Part shown: positions 1-7,964 of the stretch, piece after piece | Layout of the letters: every line of letters starts with the position of its first letter | Position numbering within the stretch: the first letter of the stretch is position 1 | Assembly (NCBI GenBank): GCA_021208685.1 | Contig: JAJOJJ010000045.1 | Span: 114,979-178,978, forward strand | DNA length: 64,000 bases | Source: Saccharospirillaceae bacterium | GTDB taxonomy: Bacteria > Pseudomonadota > Gammaproteobacteria > Pseudomonadales > Oceanobacteraceae | Reading direction: 5' to 3' | Program-made: the position numbers and the translations under genes | The notes under the pieces: model-generated | What the model was told of the DNA's origin: nothing | Database searches by the model: none | The model's input: only the letters and a program-made list of their open reading frames with translations

Positions 1-196
1 CGGCAGAAGCCGCTTTATTGATAGGCCGCGAAGTATATCCGAGGGTTCCGCCGCCTTCATCTGAAAAATCCGCCATGTTCAGCCGCCACCAGAGTTACTG
101 CACCACTGTGCCCTGCATTCTCGGCCTGTCCGGTTGATCTGCCTGAGCCGCATGAACATCGGCGGTCTATAGTGATAGCAGTGTCTGCCAACACCC

Positions 197-1459
197 ATGA
201 AATACGCCCTGATATCAACGACTCTGAGATGGATTGTGCCTTACATCACCGCTCTCCGCCCGGCAGCCTTGCCACTGATGGCTATCCTCAGCGCCTGGCT
301 GTGCCTTCCTTTTATGCCACGCTGGTATGCCGAGTACGGATTCCTGTTGCAGTTACTGCCCTACGGTCTGGGTATGCTGCTGTTATTACTGGCGCAGCTG
401 TTTAATCAGGGCCGCATCGGCCAGATGACCCTTCTGACGCTGGCAACCTACGCACTGATACAGCAGCGCTTGCAGGTTCAGCTGAGTGATGCAGACGCCT
501 ACTGGTTGTTCTTCTGGCTGTGTTTGCTCTGGCCACTCAATGCAGCCGGTATCCGCTACCTGCCGGAACGGCGACCGCTATCGGTTGGCGGCCTGATATT
601 CCCTGTCATTCTCGGCCTGCAGTTTCTGGCGCTGGCAGCGCTGAGCATCAGCGATGGCTACAGCGCCAGCATTGCCTGGACGGCAAGCTTCCGCGAACAG
701 GCCAGTGCAGGCCTGTTGCCTCTTCCCGCCTGGATCAGCTTTACCCTGGGCGCCGCGCTGATGGTTAACCGCCTGCCACGCCAGAGCGAAACCGTGCTGG
801 CACTGCTGGCGGTGTTGCTGCTGCACGGTGGGTTGTTTTACCGGCTGGATGCGAGCCAGATTTCGGTGCTGGTCAGCATTGTTTCACTGCTTTTGTTATT
901 CGCCACCCTGCTGATCAACAACCACCATCTGGCCTTTATTGACGAACTCACCGGCCTGCCCGGTCGGCGGGCACTGATGAATGACCTGAAACATCGTCAT
1001 GGGCACTATTTGCTGGTGATGGCGGATATCGATCACTTCAAACAATTCAACGATACCCATGGCCATGATGTCGGCGACGAAGTGCTGCGTCTGGTCGCCG
1101 CACAACTGAACAAAACCCGTGGTGGCGGACGTGCTTACCGTTACGGGGGCGAAGAATTCACACTGATCTTTCCGTCATCCGGACTGAGTGAATGCCTGCC
1201 TTTTATCGAGGCAACCCGCGAGCGCATCGCCAGCTATCCACTGGCTGTCCGCAACCGTCAGCAACGACCTGACAACCAGCGTCAGGGGCAAAAAAAGCGT
1301 GGTCAGAACAACCGCCGTAACATGCTGACGATCACCATGAGCTTTGGTGTTGCACGGCGTAACCGTGGTGAAACCATTGAAGACGTTATGAAGCGCGCCG
1401 ACAACGCGCTGTACAAAGCCAAAGAAAATGGCCGTAACCGGGTGGAACAGGCGAAATAG
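197..1459 (+). CDS. Membrane-anchored diguanylate cyclase (GGDEF)
   Basis: A 420-residue protein expected to make cyclic di-GMP from two GTP at the inner membrane. The first ~245 residues are strongly hydrophobic, roughly seven or eight membrane helices with no recognisable sensor family. The GGDEF domain follows (FIDELTGLPGRR to the C-terminus) and carries an intact GGEEF active site at residues 317-321, so it should be catalytic. The inhibitory RxxD site that normally lies just upstream reads RGGG, so product inhibition through the I-site is not expected. A basic, Gln/Arg/Lys-rich insert of about 25 residues (about 351-375) interrupts the domain before the ITMSFGVA strand. The gene lies 50 bp upstream of nth on the same strand. 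The signal it senses cannot be told from sequence. Confidence 0.9.
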   Translation: MKYALISTTLRWIVPYITALRPAALPLMAILSAWLCLPFMPRWYAEYGFLLQLLPYGLGMLLLLLAQLFNQGRIGQMTLLTLATYALIQQRLQVQLSDADAYWLFFWLCLLWPLNAAGIRYLPERRPLSVGGLIFPVILGLQFLALAALSISDGYSASIAWTASFREQASAGLLPLPAWISFTLGAALMVNRLPRQSETVLALLAVLLLHGGLFYRLDASQISVLVSIVSLLLLFATLLINNHHLAFIDELTGLPGRRALMNDLKHRHGHYLLVMADIDHFKQFNDTHGHDVGDEVLRLVAAQLNKTRGGGRAYRYGGEEFTLIFPSSGLSECLPFIEATRERIASYPLAVRNRQQRPDNQRQGQKKRGQNNRRNMLTITMSFGVARRNRGETIEDVMKRADNALYKAKENGRNRVEQAK

Positions 1460-1509
1460 AGCAGGATCAGCGGTATGATACGCGCTGATTCTGGCAGCCT
1501 GTAATCCGC

Positions 1510-2145
1510 ATGAATAAAGAAAAGCGTATTGAAATATTCTCCCGTCTGAAGGCCGAAAACCCACATCCGGAAACCGAACTGGAATACAGCACCCCATTCG
1601 AGCTGCTGATTGCCGTGCTGCTTTCAGCTCAGGCCACCGATGTCAGCGTTAATAAAGCCACACGCAAGCTTTATCCGGTAGCCAATACCCCGGAAAGCAT
1701 CCTCGCGCTGGGCGAAGAGGGTTTAAAGCAGTACATCAAAACCATCGGTCTGTTTAACAGTAAAGCCAAAAACGTCATCAGGCTGTGCGGGATTCTGCTT
1801 GAACAGCACGGCGGCGAAGTGCCGCAAACCCGTGAAGCCCTGGAAGCCTTGCCCGGCGTCGGACGTAAAACCGCCAACGTCGTGCTGAATACCGCCTTTG
1901 GGCAACCGACCATTGCGGTCGATACCCATATTTTCCGCGTCTCTAACCGCACAAACATTGCGCCAGGTAAAAATGTTGATGAAGTGGAACAACGCCTTAT
2001 GCGTGTTGTGCCGAAAGAATTTCAGCTCGACGCCCACCACTGGCTGATCCTGCATGGCCGTTATGTCTGCGTGGCACGCAAACCGAAATGCGGCGCCTGC
2101 ATCATCGAAGACCTGTGCGAATTTAAACAGAAAACATCCGATTAG
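1510..2145 (+). CDS. nth: Endonuclease III
   Basis: DNA glycosylase/AP lyase of base excision repair that removes oxidised pyrimidines. The 211 residues align end to end with E. coli Nth as I remember it. The helix-hairpin-helix LPGVGRKTANVV holds the Schiff-base lysine K120, the catalytic aspartate D138 lies in VDTH, and the [4Fe-4S] cluster cysteines at 187, 194, 197 and 203 have the C-x6-C-x2-C-x5-C spacing. gloA follows after 9 bp, so the two are probably cotranscribed. In many gammaproteobacteria nth sits beside the rsx/rnf genes; that is not the case on the visible side here. Nothing is missing or unusual. Confidence 0.97.
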   Translation: MNKEKRIEIFSRLKAENPHPETELEYSTPFELLIAVLLSAQATDVSVNKATRKLYPVANTPESILALGEEGLKQYIKTIGLFNSKAKNVIRLCGILLEQHGGEVPQTREALEALPGVGRKTANVVLNTAFGQPTIAVDTHIFRVSNRTNIAPGKNVDEVEQRLMRVVPKEFQLDAHHWLILHGRYVCVARKPKCGACIIEDLCEFKQKTSD

Positions 2146-2154
2146 GAGCAAACT

Positions 2155-2556
2155 ATGCGACTGCTGCACACCATGCTGCGCGTCGGCGATATGGACCGCG
2201 CCATTGAGTTTTACACCAAAGTGCTTGGCATGACCCTGCTGCGCAAGCACGACAATGAAGAGTACCAGTACACCCTGGCGTTTATCGGTTACCAGCCGGA
2301 AAGCGAAGGCGCTGTGCTGGAGCTGACCTATAACTGGGGCACCCGCGAATACGAACTGGGCAGCGCTTACGGCCATATCGCCATCGAGGTCGACAACGCC
2401 GCCAATGCCTGCGAACGTATCCGCAACCATGGCGGCAAGATTGTGCGCGAAGCCGGCCCGGTTAAAGGCGGCACCACCGTGATTGCCTTTGTTGAAGATC
2501 CGGATGGTTATAAGATCGAACTGATCGAGAAACGCACGGACGCGCATAATTTCTGA
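2155..2556 (+). CDS. gloA: Lactoylglutathione lyase (glyoxalase I)
   Basis: Converts the methylglyoxal-glutathione hemithioacetal to S-lactoylglutathione, the first step of cytosolic methylglyoxal detoxification. The 133 residues match the short, nickel-type bacterial enzyme closely. The metal ligands H5, E56, H74 and E122 are all present, in [23 protein letters not shown] and YKIELIEK. A clear Shine-Dalgarno (AGGAG, 2145-2149) overlaps the end of nth and sets the start. A possible stem-loop about 30 bp after the stop may close the nth-gloA transcript. Confident assignment. Confidence 0.96.
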   Translation: MRLLHTMLRVGDMDRAIEFYTKVLGMTLLRKHDNEEYQYTLAFIGYQPESEGAVLELTYNWGTREYELGSAYGHIAIEVDNAANACERIRNHGGKIVREAGPVKGGTTVIAFVEDPDGYKIELIEKRTDAHNF

Positions 2557-2580
2557 ACGGCGGCACCTTCTATGGCACAG

Positions 2581-2609
2581 GGCTGGTAGCGGAGTTGCTA
2601 CCTTTAGCC
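2581..2609 (+). terminator. Possible terminator after nth-gloA
   Basis: GGTAGC (2585-2590) and GCTACC (2597-2602) form a six-base stem with a six-base loop. It can be lengthened by GGCT/AGCC across three unpaired T residues. Only TTT follows, so the U-tract is weak and function is uncertain. Confidence 0.35.
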
Positions 2610-2895
2610 ACACCTGCACGGCAACGGCAAGACACGACCAGACGGAGCTGGTCGGCATACTCCGGACGATGACGCTGCACACCATCCAACAACAGCGGTT
2701 GCCGCTTCTTCAGTGACGACTGCCGGTGTCGGGCGTCACCCCGGCCCTAGAAAAATCGTTGCGTATGGTCGTCATCAGGCCAGTGAAAAGGCTGATCAAC
2801 CGGGCTTTGCTGTCATTTTGGGTGCAGAAGTTTAGTCGTGAACGCCTGTAACAGCAGACATGCTGCAAATAGTTGCCAAACTGCCTTGCTAAGGC
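2610..2895. other. Intergenic region between gloA and csp
   Basis: No credible gene is seen here. A 126-codon open frame on the minus strand (2710-3090) has no ribosome binding site, no family resemblance and a composition typical of non-coding DNA. A short GTGCAG/GTGTGC-rich tract lies at about 2930-2955, just downstream of this stretch. The segment is probably spacer and upstream regulatory DNA for the cold-shock gene. Confidence 0.5.
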
Positions 2896-2924
2896 TTGGT
2901 AAGCCGGAATAAGTAAGATACTAT
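2896..2924 (+). promoter_or_regulatory. Candidate sigma-70 promoter of the cold-shock gene
   Basis: TTGGTA (2896-2901) and TACTAT (2919-2924) are separated by exactly 17 bp. Transcription from here would start near 2931 and give a 5' untranslated leader of about 175 nt, similar in length to the leaders of cold-inducible cspA-type genes. This is a pattern match only. Confidence 0.4.
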
Positions 2925-3107
2925 AAATGTGCCTGTGCAGGTGTGCAGGTGTGTTGGCGAGTGCTCCATATTCGTAAGATATGCAGGATACTGGTCGATA
3001 GCGGCATTTATTGATTGTCTTCCCGGTTCGCCGGCCAGTATCGATGAAAATGCCAGAAGATATAGCAAGGCCGATCGTTGATTGGCGCATTACTCAGGAA
3101 ATAAAGC

Positions 3108-3317
3108 ATGGCAAATTTAGTTCAAGGCACCGTCAAGTGGTTCAATGACGAAAAAGGTTTCGGCTTCATCGAGCAGGAATCTGGCAAAGATGTATTCGTA
3201 CATTTCAGTGCTATCAACGGCGGTGGTCGTAAGACTCTGCAAGAAGGCCAGAAAGTAACTATGGAAGTTACTACTGGTCAGAAAGGCCCACAGGCGGAAA
3301 ACGTAACTCCTCTGTAA
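3108..3317 (+). CDS. Cold-shock domain protein (CspA family)
   Basis: A 69-residue single cold-shock domain protein that binds single-stranded RNA and DNA. RNP1 (KGFGFI) and RNP2 (VFVHFS) are both intact, as is the [13 protein letters not shown] surface typical of the family. The length equals a one-domain Csp with no extension. A Shine-Dalgarno-like GGAAA lies just before the start. The gene is monocistronic: a candidate promoter about 180 bp upstream would give a long leader, and two stem-loops follow the stop. Whether it is cold-induced or constitutive cannot be told from the protein, because the family is nearly uniform. Confidence 0.95.
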   Translation: MANLVQGTVKWFNDEKGFGFIEQESGKDVFVHFSAINGGGRKTLQEGQKVTMEVTTGQKGPQAENVTPL

Positions 3318-3330
3318 GCTTTTCAGCCTG

Positions 3331-3407
3331 GTCTGATCTCCGGATCAGACTGAGCATCTTCTGGCAGCCCACATTCACTCCGGTGTCTGTGGGCTGTTTC
3401 ATTTCTG
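3331..3407 (+). terminator. Tandem stem-loops ending the csp transcript
   Basis: The first hairpin (3331-3350) has perfect 8-bp arms GTCTGATC/GATCAGAC closed by a TCCG loop but no T-tract. The second pairs CAGCCCACA (3365-3373) with TGTGGGCTG (3388-3396) and is followed by TTTCATTT, so it is the better intrinsic terminator. Its position argues against a DUF1289 start codon as far upstream as 3383. Confidence 0.75.
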
Positions 3408-3526
3408 GTCTGCCATTACGTTTGCCCGCAATATCGGATTCCGATAGCCATGTCTGGCACGCTGAACGGTTTCCTGTGCGCCAGAACCTGTTAATCTTAA
3501 GCGATTATCTGCTGACGTTGACGGCC

Positions 3527-4090
3527 ATGATCGATCAAGGCGAATTTTTTGATATTCCCAGCCCCTGTCGCCGTATCTGCGAACTGAATAACCGCGGCTA
3601 CTGCAAAGGCTGCTTCCGCAGTCGAGACGAGCGCCTTTACTGGAATCAGTTCACCACCTTCCAGAAGCAACTGGTCGTTAATCTGTGTGAAAAGCGCCGT
3701 CTTAAAGTGCTCAGCGCAAAACAGGCAACGCCCGTTGTCGCTGAAGAAGAAATCTCAATACAACAGCCTGATCTGTTTAACGCCGCAGTAAATACCAGTC
3801 CGGCAGAAGAAACCCATCTGTTGCAAACGATCACACCGCAATCTGAAACTGAGCAAGCGGATGAAAGCGGAATGAGAGCAGCAACCGTGCCGACCTCTGA
3901 GAGCAAGAGCGTCACGGAACAGGCGGAAAATACTGATGAATCTGCTATGGGTCAGACAAAGCGTCTGTTTGCGGACCAGGGCGACGTAAAGAATGAAAGC
4001 CTGAAAGAAAAAACACCCGCTGAAAAAACCGCCAATGCGCAGTCAGGACCACGCAAAGATGACGGTTCTCAGCTGGATATGTTCCGCTGA
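3527..4090 (+). CDS. DUF1289 cysteine protein with a long acidic tail
   Basis: A 187-residue protein of unknown function. Residues 1-60 form a DUF1289 (YdhL-like) domain with four cysteines in the family pattern at C14, C18, C26 and C29, a likely metal or Fe-S site, followed by a conserved basic helix. Residues 65-187 are a Glu/Ser/Thr/Gln-rich, probably disordered tail that most family members lack. Two pentapeptides resemble the DNA polymerase sliding-clamp motif QL[SD]LF: QPDLF at 80-84 and QLDMF at 182-186, the latter one residue from the C-terminus. I chose ATG 3527 because the frame opens farther upstream only through the csp terminator. The stop abuts the stop of hyi on the other strand with no gap. 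Confidence 0.8.
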   Translation: MIDQGEFFDIPSPCRRICELNNRGYCKGCFRSRDERLYWNQFTTFQKQLVVNLCEKRRLKVLSAKQATPVVAEEEISIQQPDLFNAAVNTSPAEETHLLQTITPQSETEQADESGMRAATVPTSESKSVTEQAENTDESAMGQTKRLFADQGDVKNESLKEKTPAEKTANAQSGPRKDDGSQLDMFR

Positions 4091-4885
4091 TCAGGAACAA
4101 AGGGCGACATTAACCGCCAGATCGCGCTTCCATTGCATCGTCATCGATGTTGCCCGCGTTGGTCTGTATTCCGCGCCGACCCAACCTTTATAGCCGGACG
4201 TTTCAATACAGCGGAAGATGGCCGGAAAATCCAGCGTGCCACTGCCAGGCTCACCGCGTTTCGGTATATCGGCGAACTGAATGTGACCAATCTGAGCCGC
4301 GTGCAGGTTTATAAAATCGCAGATGTTATGGCCCATAAGTGCCATGTGATAAATATCAAACTGCGCCTTAATAGCCGGATGGTTCAGCTCGGCAATAATA
4401 TCCAGCATCTGCTGGCCGGTTGAAATTAAAAACCCCGGCATATCGCGGGTATTAATCGCCTCAAAGGTAGTGGTAATACCAAAAGGTGCCAGGCTTTCCG
4501 CGGTTTTCAGTAAATTCTTTTTAAATGTATCAAGGTAAAAAATGCGTTTATTCTCATCATTGCAACGCCCTGGCAGTACATTCACACAGGAGACTTTTAA
4601 CGCCCGCGCATAGTACAGACACTCGACCATTGCGGCGGCATATTCAGCGGTCTTTCCCGGCACAGCCGCCAGTCCTTCACCGCCGTCCATTAAATCACCG
4701 GCCGGAACATTAATCAGTACGCAGCGCAGATCATTATCAACCAGCGCCCGCTGAATCTTTTCTATCGGAGTGTCGTAAGGGAACTGGATTTCTACCGCTC
4801 CAAAACCATCATTATGCGCTGCCGCAAAACGCTGCAAAAAAGGCAGCTCAGTGTACATCAGGGACAGGTTTGCGGTGAGTTTCAC
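4091..4885 (-). CDS. hyi: Hydroxypyruvate isomerase
   Basis: Expected to interconvert hydroxypyruvate and tartronate semialdehyde in glyoxylate metabolism. It is a TIM-barrel of the xylose-isomerase-like superfamily; 264 residues is close to the usual ~258. Candidate metal ligands lie in TTFEAINTRDMPGF (Glu), AQFDIYHM (Asp), HIQFADIP (His) and GAEYRP (Glu). The start overlaps the end of the garR-like gene by 4 bp (ATGA), so the two are translationally coupled and act in sequence: isomerase product to reductase substrate. Glyoxylate carboligase (gcl), the usual third partner, is not in the window. The gene is convergent with the DUF1289 gene without a terminator between them. Confidence 0.92.
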   Translation of the reverse strand: MKLTANLSLMYTELPFLQRFAAAHNDGFGAVEIQFPYDTPIEKIQRALVDNDLRCVLINVPAGDLMDGGEGLAAVPGKTAEYAAAMVECLYYARALKVSCVNVLPGRCNDENKRIFYLDTFKKNLLKTAESLAPFGITTTFEAINTRDMPGFLISTGQQMLDIIAELNHPAIKAQFDIYHMALMGHNICDFINLHAAQIGHIQFADIPKRGEPGSGTLDFPAIFRCIETSGYKGWVGAEYRPTRATSMTMQWKRDLAVNVALCS

Positions 4886-5763
4886 CCTTGTTTCTCCGTA
4901 TACATAGTGACCAGAGTGCAGGGATCCTTTTCTGCATTACCCTGGCTTGCGTGCAGACGCATCAGCTCTGCACCCAATCCGGCCATTGGGATGGCACTTT
5001 TCATTATTCTGGCCAGATCATTGGCCATATCCAGGTCTTTCAGCAGCGTTTTTACATGCCACTTAACAGGGTCAAAATCACGCCCGGCCATACGCGACCC
5101 GGTCAGTTGCAAAGGCACAGAATCCGCAAATCCACCTTTCAAAGCAGCCGGAATCTGCGCGGCATCAACACCGGCTTTTTCCGCCAGAGCCATGACTTCA
5201 GCCATGACCAGTACATTGCAGCTTACCAGCATCTGGTTACAGATTTTGGTTACCTGACCAGCCCCCACCGGCCCCATATGGGTAACCCGTTGCGACAGTG
5301 ATGCCAGAATGGGGCGAACAGAATCAATGAGTTCTTTATCTCCGCCAGCCATAACCGCCAGCGTGCCCTGCTCTGCACCGGCCACACCACCGGAAACCGG
5401 AGCATCGATCCAGTGCATGCCGCAAGCTGACTGCAAACGCTCAGCCATCCGCCGCGTTGCTGCTGGTTCAATGCTGGAAAAATCAATCAGTATCTGTCCT
5501 GCGCGGGCATGCGCAGCAATGCCGTCATCGGCAAAAACAAGCGCCTCAACCGCTGCGGTGTCGGTCACACAAAGCATGATGACATCACTGTCTTTAACCA
5601 ACTGCGCCACGGAATCAGCAACACGGGCTCCCGCCTGACGCGCGGCGGCTGTTTTGCCGGGATTGCGGTTCCAGACACGGACGGAGTACCCCGCTGCCAA
5701 AAGACGCAGACTCATAGGTACGCCCATCAGTCCCATGCCAATAAAGCCGATTCGTTGCTGCAT
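4882..5763 (-). CDS. garR: 2-hydroxy-3-oxopropionate (tartronate semialdehyde) reductase
   Basis: NAD(P)H-dependent reduction of tartronate semialdehyde to D-glycerate. The 293 residues have the beta-hydroxyacid dehydrogenase layout: a Rossmann motif GFIGMGLMG at 6-14, the substrate motif DAPVSGG at 120-126, and the catalytic lysine K173 in GAGQVTKICNQM. Paralogous members of the family (3-hydroxyisobutyrate dehydrogenase, GlxR) share these motifs, so the substrate is inferred mainly from the overlap with hyi. It is the first gene of the pair; about 220 bp of non-coding DNA separates it from the divergent HDOD gene. Confidence 0.88.
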   Translation of the reverse strand: MQQRIGFIGMGLMGVPMSLRLLAAGYSVRVWNRNPGKTAAARQAGARVADSVAQLVKDSDVIMLCVTDTAAVEALVFADDGIAAHARAGQILIDFSSIEPAATRRMAERLQSACGMHWIDAPVSGGVAGAEQGTLAVMAGGDKELIDSVRPILASLSQRVTHMGPVGAGQVTKICNQMLVSCNVLVMAEVMALAEKAGVDAAQIPAALKGGFADSVPLQLTGSRMAGRDFDPVKWHVKTLLKDLDMANDLARIMKSAIPMAGLGAELMRLHASQGNAEKDPCTLVTMYTEKQG

Positions 5764-5986
5764 AAATATTCTCCCGAGTCGTCCAATAATATCAAAGACT
5801 TAGCGTTGCTGTATGTGGATTTATTGGCGCTTTTCGCCTTTTATGCGACATTTTTTCTGTCTCGATACAGCACTATTCTCCCGCCGGGACAGATTCACAA
5901 AATTACAATAAAGAACCTTCCCGGATTACCCGTTCCGCATTCATCGCCTATGCTTTATCTCAGTGAAACCCAAAGGAAGTATAACT

Positions 5987-6814
5987 ATGAGCATGGCTAA
6001 CATTTTCGCTGAATCCCAGACACTGCCGCATATTCCGCGTGTTGTGCAGGAGTTAATTGAAAGTTTCCAGGACGAAGACGTTAACGTTGATAATATCAGC
6101 AATAAAGTGGCCCTGGATCAGGCTCTCACCGCGAAGGTTCTTCGCCTGGCCAATTCTGCCCATTATGGCGTATCCAGAACCGTCTCGAACCCGCACGATG
6201 CCATTATGCTGCTCGGCTTTAATACATTACGCACGATGGTGCTTGCATCCGGAGTGACAAGTGCATTCAAGGCTCCGGAAGGATTTGACCAGCGCCAGTT
6301 CTGGCATGACTCCTTCGCTGTTGGTGCATTATCCAAGTGGATTGCCGCTTATGTGAAGGATTGCGACCGCGAAACAGCATTTACCTGCGGCATGCTGCAT
6401 TCCATCGGCATACTGCTGATGCATATGGTAATTGCTGAAAAAATCAAGAGCATTGATAACGCAGTGGCCATGGGCGGAAAGCGTCATTCACTGGAAAACA
6501 GCTTACTGGGTTTCAACTACGCGGACGTCGGTGCCGAACTGGCGAAGCGCTGGAAGTTTCCGGAAGAGATGCAACAGGCGATCCTGCAGCAGGATTATGC
6601 TGAAACCGATCAGCCCTATTCCAAACTGGCCGGTGTGATCTACATTGCCAAATACCTGAACGATGCGCACAAAAAAGACTGGAGTGACGAGCAGATTATT
6701 GAACAGTTTCCCGCATCTGCTGCGGAAGCCATTGGTCTGGATACGGCCCGCGCATTCAATGATCTTGATAAAACCAGTTCACTGGAATCCGGCCTCGACG
6801 GACTGCTCGAATAA
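5987..6814 (+). CDS. HDOD domain protein
   Basis: A 275-residue cytoplasmic protein that is mostly one HDOD domain (about residues 10-210), beginning LPHIPRVVQELIE. HDOD domains are degenerate relatives of HD phosphohydrolases; where a catalytic HD would stand the sequence reads LHSIG, so no hydrolase activity is expected. Such proteins act in signalling, often with cyclic di-GMP or chemotaxis modules, but the partner cannot be inferred here. The start at 5987 rather than a codon 24 bp upstream is supported by AAGGAAG nine bases before the ATG. It is transcribed alone and ends at a bidirectional stem-loop. Confidence 0.88.
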   Translation: MSMANIFAESQTLPHIPRVVQELIESFQDEDVNVDNISNKVALDQALTAKVLRLANSAHYGVSRTVSNPHDAIMLLGFNTLRTMVLASGVTSAFKAPEGFDQRQFWHDSFAVGALSKWIAAYVKDCDRETAFTCGMLHSIGILLMHMVIAEKIKSIDNAVAMGGKRHSLENSLLGFNYADVGAELAKRWKFPEEMQQAILQQDYAETDQPYSKLAGVIYIAKYLNDAHKKDWSDEQIIEQFPASAAEAIGLDTARAFNDLDKTSSLESGLDGLLE

Positions 6815-6830
6815 TTGTGTCGTCATCCGA

Positions 6831-6871
6831 CCAATCAATATAACGCGCATACACGCTTTAATATTGATTGG
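6831..6871. terminator. Inverted repeat between convergent genes
   Basis: CCAATCAATAT (6831-6841) and ATATTGATTGG (6861-6871) are perfect 11-bp arms with a 19-nt loop. The location between the HDOD gene and the convergent ATP-grasp operon suggests a bidirectional terminator, although neither side has a strong T-tract. Confidence 0.5.
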
Positions 6872-6991
6872 CCGTTTGTATTGGTCAGGGCCTGTTAGCA
6901 CGCATTGAACAGGCCTGTTTCGGCTGAACATTTCTGGAAAAAGGTTACACCCAAGCCTGACAACACCGGACAGAATGTATTCAGAAATGCA

Positions 6992-7963
6992 CTATGCGCC
7001 GGTTTTCAGCTCCGGCTGTGCGGCAAACCACTGACGACTGAGCGCTACCCGCTCAGCGGCGGGACGGGCAACATCAGCATCGCTCAAGGCATCAATAATT
7101 TTCAGACGCGGTAACAGTCCGCATCCATTCGCAACCTGAATCGTGAGTCCCGGACGGGCATTTAATTCCAGCAACATCGGACCGTAGCGACGATCGAGCA
7201 CCATATCCGTGCCCAGATAACCCAGGCCACTTTCTTCATAGCAACGTGCGGCCAACTCCAGCAGCTGCCCCCACTGCGGAATGACCAGCTCGGATAATTC
7301 GCGGCCAGTATCCGGATGACGCTCAACGCTCAGGCCATTCTGAACCGCTTTTAATGGTCTGCCGGTAGCAATATCCAACCCGACACCAACCGCCCCCTGA
7401 TGCAAATTTGCTTTACCGTCAGAATTACGTGTGGACAGGCGCATCATAGCCATTACCGGATAACCGCGGCATACAATCACGCGGATATCCGGCACACCTT
7501 CAAACGAATACCCACCCAACTGCTGATCAAACTCAATAAGCTCTTCAATGATGGCAATATCCGGGCTGCCACCCAGACTGTAAAGCCCCGACAATATATT
7601 CGACACATGGCGCTGTAATTCAGCCAGTGTCACCAGCGCTCCGCTGTTTTTTATGTACTGCTCATCATCGTGACGGCTCAGTACCAGAATTCCTTTGCCA
7701 CCACTGCCTTTGGCCGGCTTAATGGCAAACCCCGGCACATCTCGCAACAGATCAGCAAGCAACGAAACATCATGCTGATTCTGAACCGTACCAATCAACG
7801 CGGGAGTGGTTATACCCGCCTTTTGCGCCAACAGTTTTGTCTTCAGTTTATTATCGACAAGAGGATATAAACGGCGCGGATTATAGCGGCTGATATAACT
7901 GATATTTCGCCGGTTCATACCCAGAATTCCGCGCCGTTCAAGACGCCATGGAAAGGTAAACAC
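6992..7963 (-). CDS. RimK-like ATP-grasp alpha-L-glutamate ligase homolog
   Basis: A 323-residue ATP-grasp ligase of the RimK-related group annotated as alpha-L-glutamate ligase homolog. It should form an amide bond from an acyl-phosphate, probably adding an amino acid to an unknown acceptor. Visible motifs are the nucleotide loop AIKPAKGSGGKGIL (about 80-93), PDIRVIV, the NLHQGAVGVGLD strand, and the metal-binding MLLELNARPGL near residue 270. It is the last gene of a three-gene operon, starting one base after the stop of the 7TM gene. The co-operonic protease-like lipoprotein and membrane protein suggest that the product is made or attached at the envelope; that is inference. Confidence 0.85.
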   Translation of the reverse strand: MFTFPWRLERRGILGMNRRNISYISRYNPRRLYPLVDNKLKTKLLAQKAGITTPALIGTVQNQHDVSLLADLLRDVPGFAIKPAKGSGGKGILVLSRHDDEQYIKNSGALVTLAELQRHVSNILSGLYSLGGSPDIAIIEELIEFDQQLGGYSFEGVPDIRVIVCRGYPVMAMMRLSTRNSDGKANLHQGAVGVGLDIATGRPLKAVQNGLSVERHPDTGRELSELVIPQWGQLLELAARCYEESGLGYLGTDMVLDRRYGPMLLELNARPGLTIQVANGCGLLPRLKIIDALSDADVARPAAERVALSRQWFAAQPELKTGA

Positions 7964-7964
7964 G

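Noticed and set aside
1..76. Open minus-strand frame starting ATG at 76 and running 25 codons off the left edge
   Set aside because: Could be the start of a gene, but a stop-free run of this length is common by chance, the ribosome site is poor and the peptide is not recognised.
1723..2685. 320-codon minus-strand open frame across nth and gloA
   Set aside because: Antisense shadow of two confidently identified genes.
2710..3090. 126-codon minus-strand open frame in the gloA-csp gap
   Set aside because: No ribosome site, no family resemblance, and it overlaps the probable csp promoter and leader.
3383..3526. Longer N-terminus for the DUF1289 protein from a GTG at 3383
   Set aside because: It would begin within the stem of the csp terminator, and DUF1289 homology starts only after 3527.
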